DNA from: an uncultured Clostridia bacterium
GTDB taxonomy: Bacteria > Bacillota > Clostridia > Oscillospirales > CAG-272
Direction: 5' to 3'
DNA: 64,000 bases
NCBI GenBank assembly: GCA_946407735.1
Contig: CAMJPL010000003.1
Coordinates: forward strand, 62,001-126,000
In this document: in pieces, positions 31,912 through 42,436 of the stretch
Layout of the letters: every line of letters starts with the position of its first letter
Position numbering within the stretch: position 1 is the stretch's first letter
The notes under the pieces: generated by a model
Seen by the model: only the letters and a program-made list of their open reading frames with translations
What the model was told of the DNA's origin: nothing
Databases searched by the model: none
Position numbers and translations under genes: made by a program

Positions 31912-33663
31912 ATGAAAACGCTGCTCTTATTTATAAAAAAAGCCCGTAAATACTGGGTATATATAATAATCGCCGCTGTCGCGCTGATTTTTTCCTCACT
32001 TTTCAGCCTGATGACGCCGCGCATGGTCCAGAAGCTTGTAGCTCTTCTCGGAAATCCGGATGATGTGACTGTGGACGGTCTTGTCAGGCTGTCGCTTATT
32101 CTTGTGGCGGCTTATCTCGGCAGGGCGGTCTGCCGGTTCATCTCGATGTCGCAGAACCACGTCGCTGCGTGGAATTTCGTCGGAGACCTGACGCTCGAAT
32201 GCTACGACAAGCTCCAGTCGCTTTCGATGAAGTATTACAGCGACAAGCAGACCGGACAGCTGATGAGCACGATGATAAACGACAGCCGTCAGATCGAGCT
32301 TCTTATCGCTCACGCTCTGCCTGATCTCTGCTCCAACGTCATTGTTATAATCGCCGTCACCGTGTCGATATTCATAATCGACCCGAGACTGGCGGCGCTT
32401 ACGATGATCCCTGTCCCGCTCGTTATATTCGTCTCGTCCCTCTTCTCGAAGAAGGTCGCCCCTCTTTTCAAGATAAATCAGCAGGTCTACGCCGAGCTCA
32501 ACGGCATAACGCAGGATAACCTCTCCGGCATGAAGGAGATCCAGGCCTTCTCGCGCGAGTGCTACGAGCACGGGAAGATGAGGGAGTTCTGCAAACATTA
32601 TTCGTTCGTCAACATACGCGCCAACTACGCCGCCGCGACCTTCCATCCGTCGGTTGAGCTGCTCACCAGCATCGGCACGGTGATCGTGCTGTTCGCAGGA
32701 GGTCTGTTCGTCGCCGCCGGGTCGATGGACGTATCGGAGATCGTCGGCTTCTTCATGTATCTCAGCATGTTCTACACCCCGCTCGCGGCGCTGTCGCGTC
32801 TTACCGAGGACGTCCAGAACGCCCTCGCCGGAGGCGAAAGGGTGCTGAAGCTGCTCGAGACCGAGCCTGATATCGTCGACGCCGACGACGCCGAGCCGAT
32901 ACCGGACGACGCCTCGCCTTCTCTCGAATTCGACGACGTCTGCTTCTCGTACAACGAATCCAATGAAGTGCTGAAGCACATCAGCTTCACCGCCGAGGCG
33001 GGGAAAATGACGGCGATCGTCGGCGTGACAGGCGCCGGAAAGACGACTCTGATGTCGCTCGCCGAGCGCTTCTATGAGCCGACTTCGGGAAGGGTGCTGT
33101 ACGGCGGCCGCGATATCCGTGAATACACGATAGAGTCGCTCAGATCGAAGCTGTCGATGGTCATGCAGGACATATTCCTGTTCAACGGTACCGTGTATGA
33201 GAACATCGCCTACGGCAGAGACGGCGCGACGCGCGAGCAGATAGAGGAAGCGGCGGTTACCGCCCGCGCCGACAGGTTCATAAAGTCGATGCCGGAAGGG
33301 TACGACACCAAGATCGGCGAGCGCGGCGTCAAACTGTCCGGCGGACAGAAGCAGCGCATCGCGATAGCGAGAGCCGTGCTCCGCGGAACGCCGGTAATGA
33401 TCCTCGACGAAGCCACGTCAGCCGTCGACACCGAGACGGAATACGAGATCCAGAAGGCGATAGAGAACCTTCACACGGGAAGCGAGAAGAAGACGCTGAT
33501 CGTCATTGCCCACCGCCTTTCGACGGTAAGACGCGCTCAGAAGATCATCGTCCTCGAGGACGGCTCGGTTGCCGAGCAGGGAACGCATGAGGAGCTGATC
33601 GCGAAGGGCGGCATCTACGCAAGGCTCTGCGGAGTGCAGGAAGAGCTGATAGACGAAAGCTGA
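31912..33663 (+). CDS. ABC exporter (permease-ATPase fusion, MdlB/LmrA type)
   Basis: Six transmembrane helices in residues 1-320 are fused to an ATPase with Walker A GVTGAGKTT (about 370), signature LSGGQKQR (about 477), Walker B VMILDEATSAVD and IAHRLST. All catalytic residues are present, so it can work as a homodimer exporter of lipid, drug or peptide. It sits between transaldolase and thioredoxin, 27 bp before the latter, with no nearby regulator. The substrate cannot be told. Confidence 0.9.
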   Translation: MKTLLLFIKKARKYWVYIIIAAVALIFSSLFSLMTPRMVQKLVALLGNPDDVTVDGLVRLSLILVAAYLGRAVCRFISMSQNHVAAWNFVGDLTLECYDKLQSLSMKYYSDKQTGQLMSTMINDSRQIELLIAHALPDLCSNVIVIIAVTVSIFIIDPRLAALTMIPVPLVIFVSSLFSKKVAPLFKINQQVYAELNGITQDNLSGMKEIQAFSRECYEHGKMREFCKHYSFVNIRANYAAATFHPSVELLTSIGTVIVLFAGGLFVAAGSMDVSEIVGFFMYLSMFYTPLAALSRLTEDVQNALAGGERVLKLLETEPDIVDADDAEPIPDDASPSLEFDDVCFSYNESNEVLKHISFTAEAGKMTAIVGVTGAGKTTLMSLAERFYEPTSGRVLYGGRDIREYTIESLRSKLSMVMQDIFLFNGTVYENIAYGRDGATREQIEEAAVTARADRFIKSMPEGYDTKIGERGVKLSGGQKQRIAIARAVLRGTPVMILDEATSAVDTETEYEIQKAIENLHTGSEKKTLIVIAHRLSTVRRAQKIIVLEDGSVAEQGTHEELIAKGGIYARLCGVQEELIDES

Positions 33664-33690
33664 AACAAACAGACATAAAGGAGAATAAGA

Positions 33691-33999
33691 ATGAAAGAGA
33701 TTACAATCACCTCCGGGAATTTCAAGTCCGAGGTCCTCGAGTCCGACAAGCCGGTGCTTCTCGACTTCTGGGCGACATGGTGCGGCCCCTGCCGCATGGT
33801 CGGTCCGATCATTTCCGAGATCGCCGATGAAAGGGACGACATCAAGGTCGGAAAGATCGACGTCGACGAGCAGCCCGAGCTCGCGAGACAGTTCGGCGTC
33901 ATGAGCATCCCGATGCTCGCCGTTATAAAGGACGGCAAGCTCGTGAAGAAGTCGGTCGGCGCGAGACCGAAGGACGAGATCCTCGCGCTGCTTGACTGA
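33691..33999 (+). CDS. trxA: Thioredoxin
   Basis: The 102-residue protein has the thioredoxin fold with the active site WATWCGPCRM, the buried Asp in the preceding region and the cis-Pro in SIPMLA. It reduces disulfides in the cytoplasm, normally with thioredoxin reductase, which is not encoded here. AAGGAG lies before ATG 33691, and a terminator follows directly. Confidence 0.95.
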   Translation: MKEITITSGNFKSEVLESDKPVLLDFWATWCGPCRMVGPIISEIADERDDIKVGKIDVDEQPELARQFGVMSIPMLAVIKDGKLVKKSVGARPKDEILALLD

Positions 34000-34014
34000 G
34001 AAAACGGCACAAAT

Positions 34015-34045
34015 ACAGGCTCCCGGATTATCGGGAGCCTGTTTC
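34015..34045. terminator. Bidirectional terminator between trxA and the MBL gene
   Basis: ACAGGCTCCCG and CGGGAGCCTGT form a perfect 11-bp stem with a GATTAT loop. It overlaps the stop region of the convergent minus-strand gene. Confidence 0.8.
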
Positions 34046-34966
34046 ATTCGCTATGTAATATATCCTGTCCCCGTCAGAGACAAAGGTGATCGTTCCGAGC
34101 ATATCGGTCCTCAGCACCGCCGCCCCGATATCCTCCAGCTTCCTCAGCGTCACGGCGTGAGGATGACCGAAGTCGTTGTCTCTGCCGCAGCTTATGACGG
34201 CGTACTCGGGCATAACGGCCTGAAGGAACCTCACGGTCGATGATGTCGACGAGCCGTGATGCCCGACTTTAAGCACGTCGCTTTTGAGATCGGATATGCC
34301 GTAGATGTCAAGTATCTCGTTTTCGCTCTGCTCCTCGGCGTCTCCGGTGAAGATAAGCGACGTGTTTTTGTATTCCAGCCTCAGCACGACGCTCATGTCG
34401 TTGAGGTTTTCGGACGAAGCCGAGTTCGGCGCCAGTATCCGGAAAGACGCGCCGCCGAGCTCAAAGCTGTCGCCCGATCTCGGGAATACCGTCTCGCAGC
34501 CGGTGAGGCTTATCGCCCGTCCCAGACGATAATACGACGGGATGTCGAACTCGGTTTCCGGCATTATCACCGTCTCGACGCCGAAGTTCAGCAGCACCTC
34601 ATCCGCTCCGCCGATGTGGTCGGCGTGCGGATGCGTGAATACCGCGTATCTTATCTTTTCGACGCCCCGGGCGTTCAGCCACTCGATGAGATCGTCCGAG
34701 ACCTCGGGAGGCCCCGCGTCGATGATCATGAACTGCCCGTCGGGAGCTTCGATGAGCGCGGCGTCTCCCTGCCCGATGTCGATGAAATCGACCGTCAGCA
34801 TCCCGCTGCCGCGGGGAAGGGCGGTCTCGTTTCCTCCCGCGGCCTTCCATCCTCCCGGCTGGCGTATCACCGCGTAGACGGCGCCGAAGATAAGCGTCAG
34901 TATTATCGGCAGAAACCGCCCGAGATATGAAAGGAGCTTCTTTTTTCTTCTGTCTCTTGATGCCAT
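34028..34966 (-). CDS. Membrane-anchored ComEC-like metallo-beta-lactamase-fold protein
   Basis: A basic N-terminus and one transmembrane helix (about residues 14-36) precede an MBL domain like the C-terminal domain of ComEC: FIDIGQGDAALIE, THPHADHIGG (metal HxHxDH), IFTGDAEE and KVGHHGSSTSS. The channel domain of ComEC is absent, so it is a stand-alone surface nuclease or hydrolase. I use ATG 34966 (MASRDRRKKK); the track's TTG 35023 overlaps the GH36 stop and codes for an unlikely leader. A 7-bp hairpin (GCCGGGC/GCCCGGC) lies in the 53-bp gap after the GH36 gene. Confidence 0.82.
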   Translation of the reverse strand: MASRDRRKKKLLSYLGRFLPIILTLIFGAVYAVIRQPGGWKAAGGNETALPRGSGMLTVDFIDIGQGDAALIEAPDGQFMIIDAGPPEVSDDLIEWLNARGVEKIRYAVFTHPHADHIGGADEVLLNFGVETVIMPETEFDIPSYYRLGRAISLTGCETVFPRSGDSFELGGASFRILAPNSASSENLNDMSVVLRLEYKNTSLIFTGDAEEQSENEILDIYGISDLKSDVLKVGHHGSSTSSTVRFLQAVMPEYAVISCGRDNDFGHPHAVTLRKLEDIGAAVLRTDMLGTITFVSDGDRIYYIANETGSR

Positions 34967-35019
34967 GCTTAGATCGTGATCCCGCGTCCGCCGGGCATCA
35001 GCCCGGCGAGACTGGGAAA

Positions 35020-36831
35020 TCAATCGGCAGTCTCATATTCGACGACGGCGCTGGTGTGCGGCTCGGGACATCTGATCGTGATCCCGGCGGCAAAGTCGGC
35101 GCCCGACATGATACGGGTCTCGCTGTGATAATTTTCGTCGGTTATCGTTATTTTGTAGCTTCTGCCGGCCGAGATCCCGGAAGGCCTGAATGTGAACTCC
35201 TCTTCTTTCGCTTCGGCGCGGCGGAAGAATTCGGCGAATCCCGACGACGGTCCGGCAAACTGCCATCCGCACCACACCGACTCGTCGAGCGTTGCCACGG
35301 TGAGCGGGATGAAGTCGCAGGTCCAGAAATGAGCGTGTCTTTCCGTCTCGGAGAGGACGTTTTTCGCCGCTTCGAAGTCGAATTCGGGATTGAGTACGTC
35401 GAATGTGCAGGCGAGACCCGAAGTCGCCGCCGAGCGGATGTCGTTCGCTTTCGGCTCCCAGCAGGCGCAGGCGTGGTATGGAAGATATTCGGCGAGCCCG
35501 AGGGTCTCGTTCTGATTCCAGACGTCGTTGTGTGCCGTCTCGGTTATCGGATGGCAGGTGATGTCCGACCGCCACATCGGCACCGAGCGTCTCATCGTCT
35601 CGAAATCTATCCTTCTGCCGCCGGATGCGCAGTCATCGATCATGAGATTCGGGAAGTCCTTTTTCAGCGCGTCCCAGAGACGGTAAAGCCCGTTTATGTA
35701 TTTTATCTCGCAGACGCCGGTCCTTCCGGGAAGATCGTTTTTCTGCCAGAATATCTGCGGCTCCATGTTGAAGTCCTGGCGGTAGTTGTCGATGCCGTTG
35801 TCCCTTATGAAGCCGCTGAGGGTCTCATAAAGCCACTGCCACGCCTTTTCATCGCCGAGATTATACAGGAAGGTGTATTCGTCCCCCACCGAGAGCAGGA
35901 AATCGAAGTGGTCTTTCCAGACCTCGGAGCCCTTGAATACGCGCTCCGGCTCGAACCACACCATGAATCTCATCCCGCGTGCGTGCACGGCGTCTGAAAT
36001 CGGTCTGAGCCCGTTCGGGAAGCCCGATTCGAACGAATAGTTCCCAACGCCGGTCGGGAAGCCGTCCCTGAACCACGCCGCGTCGATCCAGAGCGTGTCG
36101 AACGATCCGCATTCGCAGGCCTTCCCGAGAGTCCTTATCTGTCCCTTTTCCGTCTCCCATTCGGCGTTCTGGCGGAAGTAACGGTCAAACGGCTGGATCG
36201 ATATCGGGAGATGATCCATCCCGGCGGGAAGCGGATTGAATCTGGTCCGCATGACTGATCTGAACTTTTTCAGCGTCTCGTGACGGCTGCCGCTTTCGAC
36301 CGTCATTACGGTCGGGAGCGTGAATTCCTCTCCCTGCGTCATGTAGAAGTCAGCCGTCTCGAGCCCGATCTCCACCGTGATCTCATCGCCGTGTCTCTCT
36401 ATGACGGCCTTCCACTGGCCGCTCCATCCGACGGCGAACATGCGGTCGGTCACGCCGAAGTCGATGTCGAAGAAGGGGAACGCCGTGGTGTTCGACGAGC
36501 GTCCGCCGGTCGGGGCGAAGGTCAAGATATCGCCGTCCGTAAGATCAAACGAAAGCGGCAGGAAGCTTTCCTTTGAGCAGTTGTCGCCTTTCAGCGTCCG
36601 GAGCACCGCCTTCCCGGAGCACTTGGCGGCGAAGCTGAGCGAGCGTATATCCTTTATGCTTTCGCTTTTTTCGCCTTCGCATGAAAGCTTCGGCGTCAGA
36701 AGATCGCAGCTGTCGTCAACGGTTTCCTTTTCAAGGGATATCCCGATCCCACCGCGGCTGTATATGCCCCCGTATGGCAGAGCGATTGTATTCCCGCCGA
36801 TCACGGCGGCGAAATTGTATTCAGCGTTCAT
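35020..36831 (-). CDS. GH36-family alpha-galactosidase-like enzyme (second copy)
   Basis: It has the same plan as the enzyme at 12107: a beta-rich N-terminal domain, then MVWFEPERV, the nucleophile region IDNYRQDFNME (about residue 350) and the acid/base region DDCASGGRRIDFETMRR ending MWRSD (about 400-421). At 603 residues it is about 70 shorter. No signal peptide is seen. The sequences differ clearly from the first copy, so it is probably specialised for another alpha-galactoside or alpha-GalNAc compound. A good extended promoter lies about 35 bp upstream; a second TATAAT directly before the ATG is unlikely to be the main one. Confidence 0.85.
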   Translation of the reverse strand: MNAEYNFAAVIGGNTIALPYGGIYSRGGIGISLEKETVDDSCDLLTPKLSCEGEKSESIKDIRSLSFAAKCSGKAVLRTLKGDNCSKESFLPLSFDLTDGDILTFAPTGGRSSNTTAFPFFDIDFGVTDRMFAVGWSGQWKAVIERHGDEITVEIGLETADFYMTQGEEFTLPTVMTVESGSRHETLKKFRSVMRTRFNPLPAGMDHLPISIQPFDRYFRQNAEWETEKGQIRTLGKACECGSFDTLWIDAAWFRDGFPTGVGNYSFESGFPNGLRPISDAVHARGMRFMVWFEPERVFKGSEVWKDHFDFLLSVGDEYTFLYNLGDEKAWQWLYETLSGFIRDNGIDNYRQDFNMEPQIFWQKNDLPGRTGVCEIKYINGLYRLWDALKKDFPNLMIDDCASGGRRIDFETMRRSVPMWRSDITCHPITETAHNDVWNQNETLGLAEYLPYHACACWEPKANDIRSAATSGLACTFDVLNPEFDFEAAKNVLSETERHAHFWTCDFIPLTVATLDESVWCGWQFAGPSSGFAEFFRRAEAKEEEFTFRPSGISAGRSYKITITDENYHSETRIMSGADFAAGITIRCPEPHTSAVVEYETAD

Positions 36832-36868
36832 GTTATTATACCGTCCATACCATTAATGATTTATCTGA

Positions 36869-36897
36869 ATTATACCATATAACAGGCGAAATTTCAA
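36869..36897 (-). promoter_or_regulatory. Promoter of the second GH36 gene
   Basis: On the minus strand TTGAAA (36897-36892), 17 bp, TATAAT (36874-36869) with extended TGG. The sequence after the -35 (TTGAAATTTCGCC) recurs at two other promoters in the window. Confidence 0.75.
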
Positions 36898-36978
36898 GTG
36901 CTTTGGCGATTTAATTCTCTTTGTGCGCAGAAGGCGGGAGACAAAAACTAGTTAATCTCAAATTTACCGTAAATACAT

Positions 36979-37007
36979 TGACATATCCGATAACGGGTGG
37001 TATAATA
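36979..37007 (+). promoter_or_regulatory. Promoter of the 241-residue membrane protein gene
   Basis: TTGACA (36979-36984), 17 bp, TATAAT (37002-37007) with extended TGG: a full consensus promoter. Confidence 0.8.
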
Positions 37008-37056
37008 TTATCCGCATTCTTAAATTGACCGCAACCTATTTAATGAGGTAATCAAA

Positions 37057-37782
37057 TTGGATTTCAAGACTACGAGCAAATATTTTGACGATATCAGCAA
37101 TGTCTTCCGCTATATCGGCTTCGGGGCTCTGGCTGTCGGCGTCGTGCTGTTCCTTCTCAACCTGATACTCGATATGTTCCAGCTGATGAGCATGGGCATC
37201 ATACTCATCGTCATCGGCGTGGTGCTGGTCGTCTTCGACAGCGGGCGCCGGACGAAGGACACCGATCTCGAGAAGTTCATCCACCTCGAGCTCGACAAGA
37301 TGCCGGAAAAGGCCGCCGACAAGATGGAAAGCGACCGCCGTCATCTCCATGAGATACAGAAATACGAGTTCTACTCCTATGATTTCCGCGACCTTGACAG
37401 CGTGAAGGTCAAGCGCGGCAGCGACAGCCGTCTCAGATCGTCGAAGGTCTACTATACCGCGCTCTACTATGTCACCGAGGCGCATCACGCCAAGGTCATG
37501 ATATATGAGAACGGCTTCTCGCTTCTGAAATACGACCGCACCGAAAACCTCACCGAGATACCCGAGGAGAACCTCGAGTCGGCCGAGCTCGTCCAGAAGA
37601 CCGTCAGCGTCATGCCGGTCGGCGCGAAGGGACCGTCCGAATACACATACGCTCTGATCAACATCGCCACGAGCGACGGAAAGGTGATATCCTTCCCGGC
37701 GAAGAACGACGCGACGTCGGACGACGTCGTCGCCACCATCAACCGCTCCATCAGAAAGAGAAAGCTCGAGGCGGGCGAATGA
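37057..37782 (+). CDS. Uncharacterised membrane protein with two N-terminal helices
   Basis: Two closely spaced hydrophobic helices (about residues 18-40 and 44-62) form a hairpin in the membrane. A cytoplasmic domain of about 175 residues rich in Tyr, Asp and Lys follows, with no motif I know. The start is TTG 37057, supported by GAGG 9 bp upstream and a consensus promoter that would place the start site near 37014. The gene is alone between its promoter and a strong terminator. Confidence 0.7.
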   Translation: MDFKTTSKYFDDISNVFRYIGFGALAVGVVLFLLNLILDMFQLMSMGIILIVIGVVLVVFDSGRRTKDTDLEKFIHLELDKMPEKAADKMESDRRHLHEIQKYEFYSYDFRDLDSVKVKRGSDSRLRSSKVYYTALYYVTEAHHAKVMIYENGFSLLKYDRTENLTEIPEENLESAELVQKTVSVMPVGAKGPSEYTYALINIATSDGKVISFPAKNDATSDDVVATINRSIRKRKLEAGE

Positions 37783-37789
37783 AACATCG

Positions 37790-37817
37790 GCGGCGGGCAT
37801 CATGCCCGCCGCTTTTT
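37790..37817 (+). terminator. Strong terminator before the ribosomal protein leader
   Basis: GCGGCGGGCAT and ATGCCCGCCGC form an 11-bp stem around one C, followed by TTTTT. Confidence 0.9.
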
Positions 37818-37908
37818 CACGCCTGATATGAATCAGGTCAAAAAACGGAGAAAAACGGAGCTTTGCCAAAGCTAAATTAAAATAAATGAAAAAAAATGCG
37901 TTTTGCTA

Positions 37909-37937
37909 TTGACAAAGGACCGGAGTTGTGATATAAT
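37909..37937 (+). promoter_or_regulatory. rplM-rpsI promoter
   Basis: TTGACA (37909-37914), 17 bp, TATAAT (37932-37937), with extended TGA. Both hexamers are perfect, as expected for ribosomal protein genes. Confidence 0.88.
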
Positions 37938-37951
37938 ATTCGGCGTTGAAT

Positions 37952-38040
37952 CTTTCGACCCGGGGAGATTTATCTTTCCGGGCTTATCGATAACACAAAT
38001 ATCACCGACGCACCAATGCGTGATGCGCCGGTGCATTACG
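37952..38040 (+). promoter_or_regulatory. Structured rplM leader (candidate L13 autoregulatory element)
   Basis: Two hairpins are visible in the 5' leader. The first is CCCGGGGAGA/TCTTTCCGGG with a TTTA loop (37959-37982, some wobble pairs). The second has CACCG/CGGTG outside and ACGCA/TGCGT inside (38003-38033). An alternative pairing GCACC/GGTGC is possible. Bacillus and relatives have an L13 leader that represses rplM-rpsI, and this position and shape fit, though identity is not proved. Confidence 0.6.
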
Positions 38041-38053
38041 GAGGAAATTCAAA

Positions 38054-38482
38054 ATGCCCACTTTCGCAGCTAATAAGGACAAGCTTGAAAGAAAATGGTA
38101 TATCCTCGACGCGGCCGGAAAGCCGCTCGGGAAGACCGCTGCTCAGGCTGCCACGATCCTGCGCGGCAAGCATCGTCCGGAATTCACCCCGAACGTTGAC
38201 TGCGGCGAATTCGTCATCATCATCAACGCCGACAAGGCCGTTCTCACCGGCAAGAAGCTGGAGAACAAGTTCTACCGTCATCACACCGGCTATATCGGCA
38301 ATCTCAAGTCTGTAAATTACAGAACTCTCATGGAGAAGAACCCCGAGTTCGCCATGACCAAGGCCGTAAAGGGAATGCTCCCGCACAATCACATCGGTGA
38401 CGTCTGCTCCGCCCGCCTCAAGGTCTACCGCGGCAGCGAGCACAAGCAGCAGGCGCAGAAGCCCGAAGTTCTCGAGTTCTGA
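38054..38482 (+). CDS. rplM: 50S ribosomal protein L13
   Basis: The 142-residue sequence has the L13 core: [50 protein letters not shown] and VKGMLPHN. It is a primary binding protein of 23S rRNA needed early in large-subunit assembly. GGAGGA lies 9 bp before the ATG. It is followed by rpsI after 22 bp, the normal bacterial pair. Confidence 0.98.
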   Translation: MPTFAANKDKLERKWYILDAAGKPLGKTAAQAATILRGKHRPEFTPNVDCGEFVIIINADKAVLTGKKLENKFYRHHTGYIGNLKSVNYRTLMEKNPEFAMTKAVKGMLPHNHIGDVCSARLKVYRGSEHKQQAQKPEVLEF

Positions 38483-38504
38483 TGAAGGGAAAGGAATTTA
38501 GATA

Positions 38505-38915
38505 ATGAACGAATCATACGCCAGCGCGAAGCCTTATTTCTACGGCACCGGCAGAAGAAAGAAGTCGGTCGCACGTGTACGTCTTTATCCCGGAAGCGGC
38601 GCCATCCGCATCAACGGCCGCGACATCGACGATTACTTCGGTCTCGACACCCTTAAGCTGATCGTCAACCAGCCCTTCAACACCACCGACACCGTCGGCA
38701 AGTTCGACATCGTCACCCGTGTCGCCGGCGGCGGCATCTCCGGTCAGGCCGGCGCCATCCGTCACGGCGTAGCCAGAGCTCTGCTCCAGGTCAACCCGGA
38801 ATACCGCACCCTTCTCAAGAAGGCCGGATTCCTCACCCGCGACCCGAGAATGAAGGAAAGAAAGAAGTACGGTCTCAAAGCCGCCCGTCGCGCTTCCCAG
38901 TTCTCAAAGAGATAA
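38505..38915 (+). CDS. rpsI: 30S ribosomal protein S9
   Basis: Typical S9 motifs are present: [40 protein letters not shown] and the C-terminal SQFSKR tail that reaches the P-site tRNA. Length (136) is normal, with a slightly extended N-terminus. It forms an operon with rplM. Confidence 0.98.
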   Translation: MNESYASAKPYFYGTGRRKKSVARVRLYPGSGAIRINGRDIDDYFGLDTLKLIVNQPFNTTDTVGKFDIVTRVAGGGISGQAGAIRHGVARALLQVNPEYRTLLKKAGFLTRDPRMKERKKYGLKAARRASQFSKR

Positions 38916-38972
38916 CCCGCGCGTCTGCGTTCGCGTTTTTGTCTCGATCGGCGAAATATTTATTGCAATTAC

Positions 38973-39001
38973 GATCGCCCCTGTCAAGCGCGGGGGCGAT
39001 C
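38973..39001 (+). other. Hairpin after rpsI
   Basis: GATCGCCCC and GGGGCGATC can pair across an 11-nt loop. No T-run follows, so it may end the mRNA by a factor-dependent route or act as an operator for the next gene. Confidence 0.45.
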
Positions 39002-39034
39002 ATGTTAGATTCTCAGTTATGAGGAATATCCCTT

Positions 39035-40852
39035 ATGCCTGAAAAAGCCAGGAAAATCGGAGGCGGTAATTATTTTCAGTCTGCCCCGCAGAAAAAATCA
39101 AAGACTCCGCACAAAACCGAAGAAGCGGTAAAGGACATCGAAGCCGGACAGGATAACGGATCCGACGGCGATGAGATCTCCGCTTCCGGCATGGAAGACA
39201 GCGGAGCTTTTGATCTTGCCGCGGCGCAGGCCGCCTTGAATGATCTGACTTCGGATCCCATGACCGCTACGAGTGATTCCATATCTGAAGACCTTGACAT
39301 ATCAGGGGACATATCGGACGAAAAGGAGAATACCTCCGGCGGCTTCATCAATATCACCATCCCTCCCGAGCTGATCTCGGATGATAATCAGACGTCGGAT
39401 AAGGCGCCGGACGATGAGCCGGACGAGTCCGGCGATGAAGAGATCACGGAAGAACCTTCAGAAGAGAATACTCAGGAGGACGCCTCGTATATCCCCGAAA
39501 CCGTCGGATATGAGCCCGCGGCAGCAGAAGATCTGCCTTCGCGGGAAGAAAACGAGCCGCTTGAAGAGCCTTCCAATGACGCCGCAGTTATCGCTCCGGC
39601 AGCTGAAAGCGACGCCGCCCCGGCGGCGGAAAAAGTGCCGGATGTTTCTGACGATATCCCGGACGATGACGTCATATCCGATGACGATACCCCCGCGCCT
39701 GCGGAGAAGCCGTCCGACGTCTCTGACGACGTCCCGTCGGCGCCGGTGATTTCTCCGTTCCTTATCGCAGCCGCGGAGGCGGCGCAGGCCGAAAAAGCCG
39801 CCGAGGGTATCGGTGCGGCGGAAGCCGGAGAAAAGGACGCCGGAAAAATCGGCAGAACGGACAAAGATCAGAAGATCTCATATAAGCTCGGACCGGTCAT
39901 CGGCATAGCGGCTGCCGCCCTCTTCTTCGGGGCGATAGCGTTCGGCGGCACGAATTATGTCTACCGCCATATGCCGCTCGGCCTCAACACGCATATCCGC
40001 TCGGCCGAGACTTCCTACTCGGCGTCCGCCAGAAACAGCGCCGTGGACGGTCTGAACGACGATATAACGTTCAGCTACTCGGTCGAGGGCGCTGCGATGA
40101 AGTCCCATACGTCGGGGAAGATCACCGTCGGCGAGTTCATCAGATCTATCGGGGACGAGCTCAAGCACGAGTCGTCCGACGGGGAGAAGTGGGAATATGC
40201 GTCGAACTATCCCAATTCCACCGTTCTCGAGGACGGGATGGAGGTAAAGATCGACCTTGTGAGCTCGAAGACCGTCACATCGACCGACGTGCTGAAATAC
40301 TCGACTGAGGTCATCGGCACCGAGGATCTTCCGAAGGGCGAGCGTGTCGTTCTCCGTTCGGGCATCGACGGTCTTGTCCGCCGCGTGTACAGCCAGAAAT
40401 TCGTCAACGGCGAGATGATAGCCAACGACATCACCGAGCAGGAGATCATAGCCGAGCCTCAGAGCGAAGTCGTCTATGAGGGCGTGGGAGGCGTTTTCGT
40501 CTCTCCGACCACCGGCAAGTCGTATGAGTATCTCTATTATATCGACTGCGAGGCGACGGCCTACGGCGTCGACACCGGATTCGGCGGGGACAGCCCGTGG
40601 GCGTACTCCGGCAAGCTCATCGAGATCGGCGATATAGCCGTCGATCCCGAGGTCATCCCGCTCAAGACGAAATGCTACGTCTACTGCGACGAGTATGATA
40701 TCGGCTACTGCTCGGCCGAGGATATCGGCGGCGCGATAAAGGGCAACAAGATCGATATATACATGGGAAAGGATTACGAGGCGCAGAAGCAGTTCGGACG
40801 CCGTCAGGTCAGAGTGTATATCCTTGAGCTCCCGGAGGAAAACGGCGGCTGA
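39035..40852 (+). CDS. Membrane protein with G5 and 3D domains (YabE/RpfB-like) and acidic cytoplasmic region
   Basis: Residues 1-283 are very rich in Asp, Glu, Ser, Pro and Ala and probably disordered in the cytoplasm. A transmembrane helix at about 285-308 leads to an outer part with a G5 domain (about 425-490, GERVVLRSGIDGLV...) and a C-terminal 3D domain (about 508-598) with its Asp residues in AVDPEVIPL and EDIGGAIKGNKIDIYM. 3D domains are a lytic transglycosylase-type fold in cell-wall remodelling and resuscitation-promoting proteins. The long acidic inner domain is unusual and may be regulatory. The gene is alone before a terminator. Confidence 0.85.
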   Translation: MPEKARKIGGGNYFQSAPQKKSKTPHKTEEAVKDIEAGQDNGSDGDEISASGMEDSGAFDLAAAQAALNDLTSDPMTATSDSISEDLDISGDISDEKENTSGGFINITIPPELISDDNQTSDKAPDDEPDESGDEEITEEPSEENTQEDASYIPETVGYEPAAAEDLPSREENEPLEEPSNDAAVIAPAAESDAAPAAEKVPDVSDDIPDDDVISDDDTPAPAEKPSDVSDDVPSAPVISPFLIAAAEAAQAEKAAEGIGAAEAGEKDAGKIGRTDKDQKISYKLGPVIGIAAAALFFGAIAFGGTNYVYRHMPLGLNTHIRSAETSYSASARNSAVDGLNDDITFSYSVEGAAMKSHTSGKITVGEFIRSIGDELKHESSDGEKWEYASNYPNSTVLEDGMEVKIDLVSSKTVTSTDVLKYSTEVIGTEDLPKGERVVLRSGIDGLVRRVYSQKFVNGEMIANDITEQEIIAEPQSEVVYEGVGGVFVSPTTGKSYEYLYYIDCEATAYGVDTGFGGDSPWAYSGKLIEIGDIAVDPEVIPLKTKCYVYCDEYDIGYCSAEDIGGAIKGNKIDIYMGKDYEAQKQFGRRQVRVYILELPEENGG

Positions 40853-40897
40853 TTTTCCCTGCGGCATTATAACTGTTATTCAAATTTGCTATATCGG

Positions 40898-40926
40898 ACC
40901 GGCTCATTTTATGAGCCGGTTTTCTT
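40898..40926 (+). terminator. Terminator after the G5/3D gene
   Basis: ACCGGCTCAT and ATGAGCCGGT form a perfect 10-bp stem with a TTT loop, followed by TTTCTT. The tail overlaps the gdhA -35 box. Confidence 0.88.
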
Positions 40927-40953
40927 GAATTTATCCCGAATATGATGTATAAT
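40925..40953 (+). promoter_or_regulatory. gdhA promoter
   Basis: TTGAAT (40925-40930), 17 bp, TATAAT (40948-40953). A small dyad GGTAC/GTACC follows at 40964-40978. Confidence 0.65.
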
Positions 40954-40958
40954 TATAA

Positions 40959-42362
<1,404 letters not shown>

Positions 42363-42409
42363 TAAGGCTTGAATAAGCTCAGACTTTCGATCTGTCATTT
42401 ATAAATTGT

Positions 42410-42436
42410 AACGGCGGAGGATCATCCTCCGCCGTT
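42410..42436. terminator. Bidirectional terminator between gdhA and the sortase gene
   Basis: AACGGCGGAGGAT and ATCCTCCGCCGTT form 13-bp arms around one C. On the plus strand TCTTTCTGTTCTTTTT follows. The arm also encodes the last residues and the stop of the sortase gene on the minus strand. Confidence 0.8.
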
